Assembly: GCA_035326025.1 (NCBI GenBank)
Contig: DAOKYT010000006.1
Coordinates: forward strand, 1-64,000
Reading direction: 5' to 3'
DNA: 64,000 bases
Origin: Amarobacter sp035326025
Lineage (GTDB): Bacteria; Chloroflexota; Dehalococcoidia; Tepidiformales; Tepidiformaceae
Part shown: piece by piece, positions 8,183 to 16,079 of the stretch
Layout of the letters: each line of letters starts with the position of its first letter
Position numbering within the stretch: the first letter of the stretch is position 1
Translations under genes and position numbers: made by a program
Notes under the pieces: model-generated
The model's input: the letters and a program-made list of their open reading frames with translations, nothing else
What the model was told of the DNA's origin: nothing
Database searches by the model: none

Positions 8183-9100
8183 TTGGCTCGACCCTTTCGC
8201 CTTCGCCGCTCGGAACTCTCAACGCCGGGTACCAGTGAGAAAATGATCGCAAAGGCTGCGGCAAGCGATGCCGACCTGGTGTTCCTCGACCTCGAAGACG
8301 CCGTGGCTCCGTCGGAAAAGGAGGCGGCGCGCAAACCCATCATCGATGGCCTGAACAACCACGACTGGGGGAGGAAGACTCGCGCTGTCCGCATCAACGG
8401 CACCCACACGAAGTGGTGCCACGAAGAGCTGGTCGACATCGTCGGTGCCGCGGGTGCCAACCTGGACGTGGTGATCATCCCAAAGGTGAAGGCACCCCAC
8501 GATGTCAAATTCGTTGACACGCTCCTCTCGCAGCTGGAGATGAAGCACGACCTCCCGCTCGGGCGCATCGGGATCGAAGTGCTGATTGAAGAGACGGAAG
8601 CGCTCGCTCGCGTCGAGGAGATTGCCGTATCCAGCCCCAGGCTCGAAGCACTCATCCTGGGCGTTGGCGACCTTTCAGCGAGCCAGGGAATGCGCCTGGG
8701 GCATATCGGCAGCAGGGAGAGCGCCTACCCCGGAGACATTTGGCACTACGCCCGGACCCGGCTGATTGTAGCCGCTCGCGCGAATGGCATCGACGCCATC
8801 GATGGGCCGTTCGCCAACTTCCGCGACCCGGATGGTTACCGCCGCGAGTGCACGTGGGCGACGACTCTCGGCGCCGTGGGGAAGTGGGCCATTCACCCGA
8901 GCCAGGTGGAAATCGCGAATACGGTTTTCGCGCCCACCGAGGAGGAGATCGAGCGCGCGAAAGCACTGGTGGAGCGCGTCCGCGCCGCGGAGGCAGCGGG
9001 GGCGGGAGCGGCCAGCGATGACGGCGTGATGATCGACGCGGCAACCGCCCGGATTTTCGAGGCGACGCTGGAGCGGGCCCGCCTGATGGGCAAGGCGTAG
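8183..9100 (+). CDS. HpcH/HpaI aldolase / CitE-like acyl-CoA lyase
   Basis: 305 residues of the CitE/malyl-CoA lyase superfamily, Mg-dependent enzymes that split or form beta-hydroxyacyl-CoAs such as malyl-, methylmalyl- and citramalyl-CoA. Visible are FLDLEDAV with metal/phosphate-site acids near the N-terminus, the R in KTRAVRING, the metal-binding Glu in GIEVLIEE and the GVGDLSAS block. TTG start with GGAGGA seven bases upstream. It lies behind tetR, opposite to the PrpD/MaoC operon. It fits a lyase step giving acetyl-CoA or propionyl-CoA plus pyruvate or glyoxylate. Free-standing, with no CitD/CitF nearby, so it is not citrate lyase. Confidence 0.85.
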   Translation: MARPFRLRRSELSTPGTSEKMIAKAAASDADLVFLDLEDAVAPSEKEAARKPIIDGLNNHDWGRKTRAVRINGTHTKWCHEELVDIVGAAGANLDVVIIPKVKAPHDVKFVDTLLSQLEMKHDLPLGRIGIEVLIEETEALARVEEIAVSSPRLEALILGVGDLSASQGMRLGHIGSRESAYPGDIWHYARTRLIVAARANGIDAIDGPFANFRDPDGYRRECTWATTLGAVGKWAIHPSQVEIANTVFAPTEEEIERAKALVERVRAAEAAGAGAASDDGVMIDAATARIFEATLERARLMGKA

Positions 9101-9211
9101 CAGCTTCTGCCCCTGCCCTGGTATCTCCGTGGCCAACGAGTTGAGCCGGTAGCCGGCGCGCACCCGGCATCCCGGCCCCTTGGGCGCAGCCCGTTGCCCC
9201 GGTTCGCCTGC

Positions 9212-9253
9212 TCACCCGCCAGTCGCCTGGGCCCAACGGCGAGTGGCGGGTGA
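9212..9253. terminator. Strong hairpin between convergent citE-like and lon-like genes
   Basis: Bases 9212-9227 and 9238-9253 form a 16-base-pair inverted repeat with one mismatch, closing a 10-base loop. It lies about 110 bases after the CitE-like stop and about 105 bases after the Lon-like stop on the other strand. No T-run follows on either strand, so it would be a non-canonical or mRNA-stabilising terminator. The remaining 260-base spacer holds no gene. Confidence 0.45.
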
Positions 9254-9359
9254 AGTGGATGCGCGTTGAAGGGCAGGACCCCGAAGTCCCGCGACAACCC
9301 GGCGAGGAACGCTGCGTTTCGCGGGAGGGCGGCGCCATGGGAAGGAGTAGCGCGTGCGG

Positions 9360-11798
9360 TCAGTCCGCGTTCGACTCCTTGCTGGCGCCGGCCAGCGTGA
9401 GTGCGTCCAGCGCAACCGTGACGCGATGGTACAGGGTTCCGACCGGATAATTCCCCTGGGAGTCCCGCGTGCCAGCCGGGATGCCGGTGAGGAGTTCGAT
9501 GGCATCTTCGACCCGTTCGACTGCCCAGATGTGGAAGCGCCCCGCGGCAACAGCGTCGACAACGTCAGGCCGCAGTGTCAGGTGGGTCACGTTGGTCGCG
9601 GGGATGATGACCCCCTGCGATCCCGAGAGGCCGCGCGCGTGGCAAACGTCGAAGAAGCCCTCCACCTTCTCGGTCACGCCGCCGACGGCCTGCACGCGCC
9701 CGAACTGGTCGACTGAGCCGGTCATGGCGATGTCCTGGCGGATGGGCGCGTTCGCCAGCGCGCAGAGGATTACGATGAGCTCGGCACACGAAGCGCTATC
9801 GCCCTCCACTTCGTCGTAGCTTTGCTCGAAGGTCAGGCTCGCGGTGAAGGCCAGCGACTTTTCGCGGCCGAAGGTGCCGGTGATATACCCGTTGAGCACC
9901 AGCACGCCCTTGCTGTGGATGGCGCCGCTCCGTTCGACCTCCCGTTCGATGGCGACGACGCCGCGCCGGCCGGCGCCGGTGCGGCAACTGATGCGCATCG
10001 GCGTGCCGAAGGCATGCGTGCCCACCTGGTAGACGGCGAGGCCGTTGACCTGCCCGGCCACCAGGCCGCCGGTTTCCACGCGGCGGGTACCCTCGAGAAT
10101 CATCTCCCGGAGGCGGTCGGGGATCATGCTGGCGCGCCCACGGCGGCCGTCGATGGCCCGGCGGACGTGCTCGCCCGAGACCACGTCGCCGCGCTCCAAC
10201 GCCGCCAGGTGCCCGGCTTCCTTGCAGAGGTCGCTGAGCTCGCCGAAGCGGGTGCTCAGCCGGTCCTGGCGGCCAGCCAGGCGCGCGCTGAACCGGAGGA
10301 TCTCGGCGAGCGCCTCCCTGGAGAACGGGGGCATCGCGCACTCATCAACCACGCGGCGGATGAAGCGCACATGGCCCGTGACGCTTTCCGTATCGAGCGT
10401 GGAATCGGGCTCGAACTCGGCGCGGACCTTGAACAGGCGCCCGAACTCCGGATCGACCATTTCCACAAGGGCCATCGTGAGCGGTTCGCCGATGAGGATG
10501 ACCTTGCCTTCGAAGGGCACGCCCTCGGGGGTCAGGTTCACGGCGGGGAGGTTGGTCATCAGGTCGCCGATGCCTTCGACCCGCAACTCGCGCGTCTTCA
10601 GTGTGCGCTTAAGCATCAGCCATGCGCGTGGATCGAACAGGACGTCTTCGAGCTGCAGCAGGATGTACCCGCCATTCGCCCGGTGGAGCGCTCCAGGGCG
10701 GATGTGCGTGAAGTCGGTGGTCAGCGAACCGAAGTGCGCCTCGTAGTCGATCCGGCCGAGCAGGTTATGGTAGGTCGGGTTCCGCTCCTCAATGACTGGA
10801 GCACCGGTGTCGGAGTCAGCCCGGGAGACAAGGAGGTTCACGCCGTAGCGGCGGAGGAGCGCCTCACGTTCGTTGGTGACTTCGCCCACGATGTGTGGAG
10901 GAAGCTGGCTCAGGGCAACCTGAGAGAGCTGCTTGAGCTGCGCCAGGTTCGAGACGATGTCGTCCCGGATGGCGTGGATGTGGCTGGCGAGCCCGTACTG
11001 GCCGTACGTGCCCGTCAGCTCCTCGACGATGTGCGCGATGACGAACGTCGCCACGTCCTCATCAAGCCTGGAAACGGCCTCTCGCGCCGACGCATCGAGC
11101 TTGCGGAGTTCGCGCATCGCCTGCTCCACGAGCCCCTCGACGAACTCACTCCGCTTTGCGATCTGCTCGCGCATATCGGTGGGCAGGCCCTGAAGGACCT
11201 CGGGCGCGAGCGGCCTGCCGTCGCGTCCCAGTGGGACGATGACGAACCCCATCGGGGTCATATTGACCGCGAATCCCTGGGCCGTGGCGGCCCGCTCCAT
11301 CTCCGAGATGGTCTGCTCGCGCGCCTTGTTGAGCGGTTCGAGCACCTCCTTGACGCGCTCCTGGTAGGAATCGCTTTCGAAGGCCTGGGGAATGTCCTTG
11401 CGGCAGGCTTCGGCGAGCTGGGCGAGGTCGCGCTGTAGCCGCGCGCCAAGGCCGGCCGGGAGGGAGGCGGCACGCGGGTGCGCTGGGTCGGAGAAATTGT
11501 GGAGGTACACCCAGTCCTTGCCGCGGGGCGCGCTGCTCGCCACCGCCCGCACCAGTTGCTGCGCGGCCGTACTCCTGCCCGATCCGGGTAGGCCGGAGAT
11601 GGCGACGTTGTATCCGTCGGCGTCGAGTCCGAGGCCGAAGCGGATCGCATCCTGGGCGCGATCCTGGCCGGTCAGCTGGTCAAGTGGCTCGATGTCGCGA
11701 GTCGATGCAGGCAGGACCGCTACGTCCAGTGCCGCGCGGAGCTGGTGCGGGGCGAGCTCGGTAAAGCGGCCGCTCGCCGTGGCTTCGGTACTGGTCAC
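9360..11798 (-). CDS. Lon-like ATP-dependent protease (AAA+ with LonB-type Ser-Lys protease domain)
   Basis: 812 residues. Walker A GLPGSGRST lies at 69-77 after a QLTGQDRAQDAI segment; a long coiled/insert region covers roughly 130-300; the LonC/LonB-like AAA part includes GGYILLQLEDVLFDPRAW. The proteolytic dyad is Ser668 in GDSASCAEL and Lys711 in GVTEKVEGF. This architecture is that of Lon-related proteases with an N-terminal split AAA module, not classic LonA (no LAN domain). GTG start at 11798 with GGAGG eight bases upstream. It would degrade damaged or regulatory proteins in the cytoplasm. Single gene, convergent with the CitE-like gene. Confidence 0.88.
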   Translation of the reverse strand: MTSTEATASGRFTELAPHQLRAALDVAVLPASTRDIEPLDQLTGQDRAQDAIRFGLGLDADGYNVAISGLPGSGRSTAAQQLVRAVASSAPRGKDWVYLHNFSDPAHPRAASLPAGLGARLQRDLAQLAEACRKDIPQAFESDSYQERVKEVLEPLNKAREQTISEMERAATAQGFAVNMTPMGFVIVPLGRDGRPLAPEVLQGLPTDMREQIAKRSEFVEGLVEQAMRELRKLDASAREAVSRLDEDVATFVIAHIVEELTGTYGQYGLASHIHAIRDDIVSNLAQLKQLSQVALSQLPPHIVGEVTNEREALLRRYGVNLLVSRADSDTGAPVIEERNPTYHNLLGRIDYEAHFGSLTTDFTHIRPGALHRANGGYILLQLEDVLFDPRAWLMLKRTLKTRELRVEGIGDLMTNLPAVNLTPEGVPFEGKVILIGEPLTMALVEMVDPEFGRLFKVRAEFEPDSTLDTESVTGHVRFIRRVVDECAMPPFSREALAEILRFSARLAGRQDRLSTRFGELSDLCKEAGHLAALERGDVVSGEHVRRAIDGRRGRASMIPDRLREMILEGTRRVETGGLVAGQVNGLAVYQVGTHAFGTPMRISCRTGAGRRGVVAIEREVERSGAIHSKGVLVLNGYITGTFGREKSLAFTASLTFEQSYDEVEGDSASCAELIVILCALANAPIRQDIAMTGSVDQFGRVQAVGGVTEKVEGFFDVCHARGLSGSQGVIIPATNVTHLTLRPDVVDAVAAGRFHIWAVERVEDAIELLTGIPAGTRDSQGNYPVGTLYHRVTVALDALTLAGASKESNAD

Positions 11799-12033
11799 AC
11801 GTTCGCCTCCGGGCAAAGGGCCCGTCCGGGGACGGGTCCCGCCAAGAATAGGCGGTTTGGCCGATCTCCGGCAGGCGGCCGCCTGACAGGCAGGCCCGGG
11901 CAATCCCTTGTGAGTAGGAATTCACGTCTACGGAGAGCCATGCGGCACCGAGCCCAAACGCCCCGCGGCCGATGGCTGGCGACTTATCAGTGAGAGGACC
12001 CAGGATGTATTCGCGGCGCCCGGTCATGCAGCC

Positions 12034-12133
12034 NNNNNNNNNNNNNNNNNNNNNNNNNNNNNNNNNNNNNNNNNNNNNNNNNNNNNNNNNNNNNNNNNNN
12101 NNNNNNNNNNNNNNNNNNNNNNNNNNNNNNNNN
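12034..12133. other. Assembly gap (100 N)
   Basis: Exactly 100 undetermined bases, the usual scaffold filler, so the true distance is unknown. The spacer from 11799 to 12164 that contains it shows no supported gene on either side. Anything encoded in the missing sequence between the Lon-like protease and the tRNA is lost. Confidence 0.98.
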
Positions 12134-12164
12134 GGCACGATGCTGCGCCGGGGTTGATTGATGG

Positions 12165-12240
12165 TGGTGGGCCCGCCGGGATTCGAACCCAGGACCAATC
12201 GGTTATGAGCCGACCGCTCTCACCGCTGAGCTACGGGCCC
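12165..12240 (-). tRNA. tRNA with CAT anticodon (Ile2 or Met)
   Basis: On the minus strand the cloverleaf runs from GGGCCCG to CGGGCCC with discriminator A and an encoded CCA. The anticodon loop reads CTCATAA between a GTCGG-type stem, giving CAT. CAT serves elongator Met, initiator Met, or Ile2 with lysidine. The first pair G-C and ordinary D-arm exclude the initiator. The base content of the acceptor stem resembles tRNA-Ile2, but this is not decisive. A TATCAT hexamer at 12249-12254 is placed correctly for a -10, without a convincing -35. Confidence 0.9.
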
Positions 12241-12300
12241 CCGCGTAGATGATACGCGAGGGCCCGTGAGTGTGTTCGCTGAAGTGAAGAGCGGTGCCTG

Positions 12301-12855
12301 CTAGCGGCGGCCCTTGCCACCCTTGCGGTCGTTCCACCCGCGGCCACCACCGCCGCCGCGTTGGCCGCGATCGAAACCGAAGTCTCCACCGCCACCGTAG
12401 CCGCCGCCAGGGCTGGATCCGCCGCCGTAGCCGCCGCCGCTGCTGCGTCCGCCGCCGTAGCCGCCACCGCTCCCGCCGCCGTAGCCGCCACCGCCGCCGC
12501 CACCGAAGCTGCGGGTACCACCACCACCGCCACCGCCACCCGAGAGGGTGCGGGGCTGAGGCTGGAAGCAGTCACTGCAGTACACCGGACGATCGCCGCG
12601 AGGTTCGAATGGAACTTTGGCTTCCTTGCCGCACGATGCGCAGGTCGCATCGAACATTTGCCGTGGCGGCCGGCGATCGGCGAATCCGCCGCCTTCACCT
12701 CCGCCCATTGTGCCCTTCCGTGCCCGGCGGCAGTTGGGGCAGCGCCGGGGCTCACGCGTAAAGCCCTTCGACGCATGGAACTCCTGTTCACCCGCGGTGA
12801 ACACGAACGACTCGCTGCAGTCGCTGCAGACGAGCGTCTTGTCGGTGTACGACAC
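12301..12855 (-). CDS. Zinc-ribbon protein with Gly-rich C-terminal tail
   Basis: 184 residues. The N-terminal ribbon has CSDC and CPNC pairs around FTAGEQEFHASKGF, matching the conserved family usually annotated as zinc-ribbon domain protein; a second CASC...CSDC pair follows at about 75-105. From about 110 on the protein is a Gly/Tyr/Ser/Arg repeat region with RGG-like ends, as in RNA-binding proteins. GTG start at 12855 with GGAGG eight bases upstream; an in-frame ATG at 12894 lacks a ribosome site and would add residues absent from homologues. A role in nucleic-acid binding or stress is plausible but unproven. Confidence 0.8.
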   Translation of the reverse strand: MSYTDKTLVCSDCSESFVFTAGEQEFHASKGFTREPRRCPNCRRARKGTMGGGEGGGFADRRPPRQMFDATCASCGKEAKVPFEPRGDRPVYCSDCFQPQPRTLSGGGGGGGGTRSFGGGGGGGYGGGSGGGYGGGRSSGGGYGGGSSPGGGYGGGGDFGFDRGQRGGGGGRGWNDRKGGKGRR

Positions 12856-13097
12856 CCAATGACCCTCCTGAATTTGCGTGGAACCTACGGTCATCGAGCG
12901 CCGGTGGAATTCGAATGACCTCTCCGTGAGGCCGATGGAACGCGGTTACCGGTGTCAGCGTACCAGTACCGATCCCGGCTGTCATCAAGAATGTGCTGAT
13001 TTCGGTTCGACAGGCAGCAATCATCCGGCCGCGGAAGACCGCCATGCGGGAGCCTGGGCAGGCCAGCCGCTTCCAAGCCTCCCGAAGAAAGCTGCGC

Positions 13098-13103
13098 TAT
13101 ACT
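13098..13103 (+). promoter_or_regulatory. Possible -10 element upstream of aconitase leader
   Basis: TATACT stands about 255 bases before the aconitase start and just before the structured leader, so transcription could begin near 13110. No recognisable -35 hexamer lies at 16-18 bases, so the call rests on the -10 only. Confidence 0.3.
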
Positions 13104-13127
13104 CTCCGCTAACCGTCCCCTTCGCAG

Positions 13128-13330
13128 CCAGGTCCGGGCCCAACGGTCCCCACGGGGAAGTCGCGGAACCTGGCGAGACGGCAGCCCGGGTTTTCACCCG
13201 GAAAGGGCCCAAGTACCCCCACGCACAGTGGAAGGAGGCTTGGGACATGGGAATCAGCCCGCCCACACGCACCAGACCCTTCTAGCCCGTCGTACCGGCG
13301 AGTTCCACTCTGCGCCGGCGTACGCCGGTA
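13128..13330 (+). promoter_or_regulatory. Structured 5' leader of the aconitase gene, possible attenuator or riboregulator
   Basis: The leader contains a stem of CCAGGT (13128-13133) with ACCTGG (13168-13173) enclosing CCCC/GGGG, then CCGGG/CCCGG (13186-13190 with 13197-13201), and GGGCCC segments that can pair across both. After a tiny reading frame (13247-13285), TACCGGCG at 13293-13300 can pair with CGCCGGTA at 13323-13330, but the latter also forms its own hairpin CCGGC-GTAC-GCCGG (13315-13328). The two structures exclude each other and end just before the aconitase ribosome site at about 13341. It matches no riboswitch class I recognise. Apart from the leader frame, the 500 bases from 12856 to 13355 hold no gene. 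Confidence 0.4.
13247..13285 (+). CDS. Possible 12-residue leader peptide MGISPPTRTRPF
   Basis: A 13-codon frame including the stop (TAG) with an excellent ribosome site, AAGGAGG eight bases before the ATG, in the aconitase leader. The peptide is rich in Pro, Thr and Arg (three Pro, two Thr, two Arg of twelve). Downstream of its stop are mutually exclusive hairpins, the arrangement expected when ribosome stalling or release controls a following gene. Its length and position are seen; expression and function are inferred. Confidence 0.4.
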   Translation: MGISPPTRTRPF

Positions 13331-13355
13331 GCCTTCCATGCAAGGAGTCGACACG

Positions 13356-15944
13356 GTGCACCCTGACACGTTCTCCAGCCGTTCCACGCTCACCACCGGT
13401 GGCGGCACTTACACCTACTTCTCGCTCGATGCCCTCCGCCAGAAGGGCATCGGCCATATCGACCGCCTTCCGTTCTCATTGAAGATCCTGCTCGAAAATC
13501 TCGTGCGCCTCGAAGACGGCCGCGCCGTCACGCGCGACGACATCGAGGCGTTGGCCTCCTGGGAGCCGAACAGCGGGACCGGCCGCGAAATCGCGTTCAC
13601 ACCTGCCCGTGTGCTCCTCCAGGACTTCACGGGCGTGCCGGTGGTTGTCGACCTGGCCTCGATGCGCGAGGCCATCGGGAAGCTCGGTGGCGACCCAGGC
13701 CGGATCAATCCACTCCAGCGCGTCGACCTCGTCATCGACCACTCGGTACAGGTCGACAACTTCGGGACAGCCGACGCCTTCGCGCTTAATGTGGAGAAAG
13801 AGTTCGAGCGCAACCGGGAGCGTTACCAGTTCCTGCGGTGGGGCCAGCAGGCGTTCGACAACTTTCGCGTGGTCCCCCCGGGGACGGGCATCGTCCACCA
13901 GGTGAACCTCGAGTACCTCGCGTCGGTGGTGTTCGAGAAAGAGGAGGGTGGAGTCACGCTCGCGTACCCGGACACACTCGTGGGTACGGACTCCCACACC
14001 ACGATGATCAATGGCCTGGGTGTGCTGGGATGGGGCGTCGGTGGCATCGAAGCCGAGGCCGCCATGCTCGGCCAGCCGGTGGCGATGCTCATCCCCGAGG
14101 TGGTTGGGTTCCGCCTCACGGGGAAGCTGCCCGAAGGCGCGACGGGCACCGACCTGGTGTTGCGCGTGACGCAGATGCTCCGTGAACGTGGCGTCGTTGG
14201 GAAGTTCGTGGAATTCTACGGGACCGGGCTTTCCAGCCTGCCGCTGGCCGCTCGCGCAACCATCGCGAACATGGCGCCGGAGTATGGCGCGACGATGGGG
14301 TTCTTCCCGGTGGACGCCGAGACGCTGAACTACCTGCGCTTCACCGGCCGCGACGAAAAGCTCGTCACGCTGGTGGAAGCCTACAGCAAGGCGCAGGGCC
14401 TGTTCCGCACCGACGAGACGCCCGACCCGGTGTTCTCGGACACGCTCGAGCTCGACCTGGGCGATGTTGTGCCCGCGATCGCCGGGCCGCGGAGGCCCCA
14501 GGACCGGATCCCGCTGACCGCGGCAAAGGCTGATTGGGAGAGGAACCTGTCCGGGATGATCGACCCGGCGAAGGCTGGAGCCAGGGGGCACATCCAGGAC
14601 GGCGTCTCATTCGACTTGAAGCACGGTTCGGTGGTGATCGCCGCCATCACCAGCTGCACCAACACCTCCAACCCGGAGGTGATGCTCGGCGCGGGCCTGC
14701 TGGCCCGGAAGGCGGTGGAGAAGGGCCTGAGGACGCCGCCGTGGGTGAAGACGAGCCTCGCGCCCGGGTCGCAGGTGGTCACCGACTACCTCGATGCCGC
14801 CGGAGTGACACCCGCGCTCGACGCGCTCGGGTTCAACCTCGTTGGGTACGGCTGCACGACCTGCATCGGGAATTCGGGCCCGCTGGACCCCCGCATCAGC
14901 GACGCGATCAAGGACAACGACCTGGTCGCCGCAGCCGTGCTTTCGGGGAACCGAAACTTCGAGGGCCGCGTGAATCCCGACACGCGCGCCAACTACCTGG
15001 CTTCTCCGCCGCTCGTTGTCGCCTATGCCCTGGCCGGACGCGTTGATATCGACCTTTACAACGAACCGATCGGCACGGGCGAGGACGGCCAGCCCGTCTA
15101 CCTTCGCGACATCTGGCCGTCGCAGGCAGAGGTCGCCGAGGCGATTCGTACGTCGGTGCGCTCCGAGATGTTCCGCAAGCGGTACGCGGAGGTGTTCAAG
15201 GGCGACGAGCGCTGGCGCAACCTGGACACGCCAACCGGCAAACTCTTCAAGTGGGACGCAAGGTCCACCTACATCAAGAACCCGCCCTATTTCGACAGCC
15301 TGACGCTGACACCAGGCCCGGTAACCGACATCAGCGGCGGGCGGGTACTCGTGATGGTGGGCGATTCGGTGACGACCGACCACATCTCGCCCGCGGGCAA
15401 CATTAGCGCCAACAGCCCGGCCGGCATCTACCTCAGGGAGATGGGCGTCGACCGTGCCGACTTCAACCAGTACGGGGCACGCCGCGGCCACGACGAGGTG
15501 ATGGTGCGTGGTACGTTCGCGAACATCCGCCTGCGCAACCACCTGGCGCCCGGCACCGAGGGCGGAGTGACACAGCACCTGCCCGACGGCGAGGAGATGA
15601 CCATCTTCGATGCGTCGGTGCGGTACCGCGCTGAAGGCGTACCCCTGCTGGTGTTGGCCGGCAAGGAGTATGGCACGGGCTCATCCCGCGACTGGGCCGC
15701 GAAGGGTGTGAGCCTGCTCGGCGTCAAGGCCGTCATCGCGGAGTCCTACGAACGCATTCACCGGAGCAACCTGGTGGGCATGGGCGTACTGCCGCTCCAG
15801 TACCTCCCCGGCGAGAATCGTGAGTCTCTTGGCCTGACTGGCCGCGAGACCTACACCATCGCGGGGATCGCCTCCGGCCTCCAGCCGGGCAAGCGCCTGG
15901 CGGTGACGGCGGTGGCAGACGATGGCACCACGATCGCCTTCTAG
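13356..15944 (+). CDS. acnA: Aconitate hydratase A
   Basis: 862 residues, typical of the AcnA/IRP-type aconitases that interconvert citrate and isocitrate with a [4Fe-4S] cluster. The cluster cysteines are in TSCTNTSNPEV and YGCTTCIGNSG. Other signatures are SHTTMINGLGVLGWGVGGIEAE and, near the C-terminus, AGKEYGTGSSRDWAAKG of the swivel domain. GTG start at 13356 with AAGGAG eight bases before it; the ATG at 13338 is inside that ribosome-site region. Isocitrate dehydrogenase follows 135 bases downstream on the same strand, so citrate is carried to 2-oxoglutarate by adjacent genes. The long leader upstream suggests post-transcriptional control. Confidence 0.95.
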   Translation: MHPDTFSSRSTLTTGGGTYTYFSLDALRQKGIGHIDRLPFSLKILLENLVRLEDGRAVTRDDIEALASWEPNSGTGREIAFTPARVLLQDFTGVPVVVDLASMREAIGKLGGDPGRINPLQRVDLVIDHSVQVDNFGTADAFALNVEKEFERNRERYQFLRWGQQAFDNFRVVPPGTGIVHQVNLEYLASVVFEKEEGGVTLAYPDTLVGTDSHTTMINGLGVLGWGVGGIEAEAAMLGQPVAMLIPEVVGFRLTGKLPEGATGTDLVLRVTQMLRERGVVGKFVEFYGTGLSSLPLAARATIANMAPEYGATMGFFPVDAETLNYLRFTGRDEKLVTLVEAYSKAQGLFRTDETPDPVFSDTLELDLGDVVPAIAGPRRPQDRIPLTAAKADWERNLSGMIDPAKAGARGHIQDGVSFDLKHGSVVIAAITSCTNTSNPEVMLGAGLLARKAVEKGLRTPPWVKTSLAPGSQVVTDYLDAAGVTPALDALGFNLVGYGCTTCIGNSGPLDPRISDAIKDNDLVAAAVLSGNRNFEGRVNPDTRANYLASPPLVVAYALAGRVDIDLYNEPIGTGEDGQPVYLRDIWPSQAEVAEAIRTSVRSEMFRKRYAEVFKGDERWRNLDTPTGKLFKWDARSTYIKNPPYFDSLTLTPGPVTDISGGRVLVMVGDSVTTDHISPAGNISANSPAGIYLREMGVDRADFNQYGARRGHDEVMVRGTFANIRLRNHLAPGTEGGVTQHLPDGEEMTIFDASVRYRAEGVPLLVLAGKEYGTGSSRDWAAKGVSLLGVKAVIAESYERIHRSNLVGMGVLPLQYLPGENRESLGLTGRETYTIAGIASGLQPGKRLAVTAVADDGTTIAF

Positions 15945-16079
15945 GCGCTATGCCGCATCGACACCCCGGGCGCGCTGGGTTACTACCGCCACGGCGGGAT
16001 CCTGCCGTACGTACTGCGCCAGCTGGCCACCCGGCCCCAGGCGTGAGCCCACAAGGAAAGCAAGAGGAGCAACCTTCCC

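Noticed and set aside
9822..11438. Plus-strand open frame of 538 codons opposite the Lon-like gene
   Set aside because: Antisense shadow of a gene with Walker A and Ser-Lys dyad; no motif of its own.
13221..13260. Cyclic di-GMP (GEMM-I) riboswitch because of a CACGCACAG string
   Set aside because: The following bases lack the conserved GGCAAACC and the second helix; only the short string matches.
13098..13330. ydaO (c-di-AMP) or SAM riboswitch in the aconitase leader
   Set aside because: Only short pieces such as GCTAACC recall these classes; conserved cores and their order are missing.
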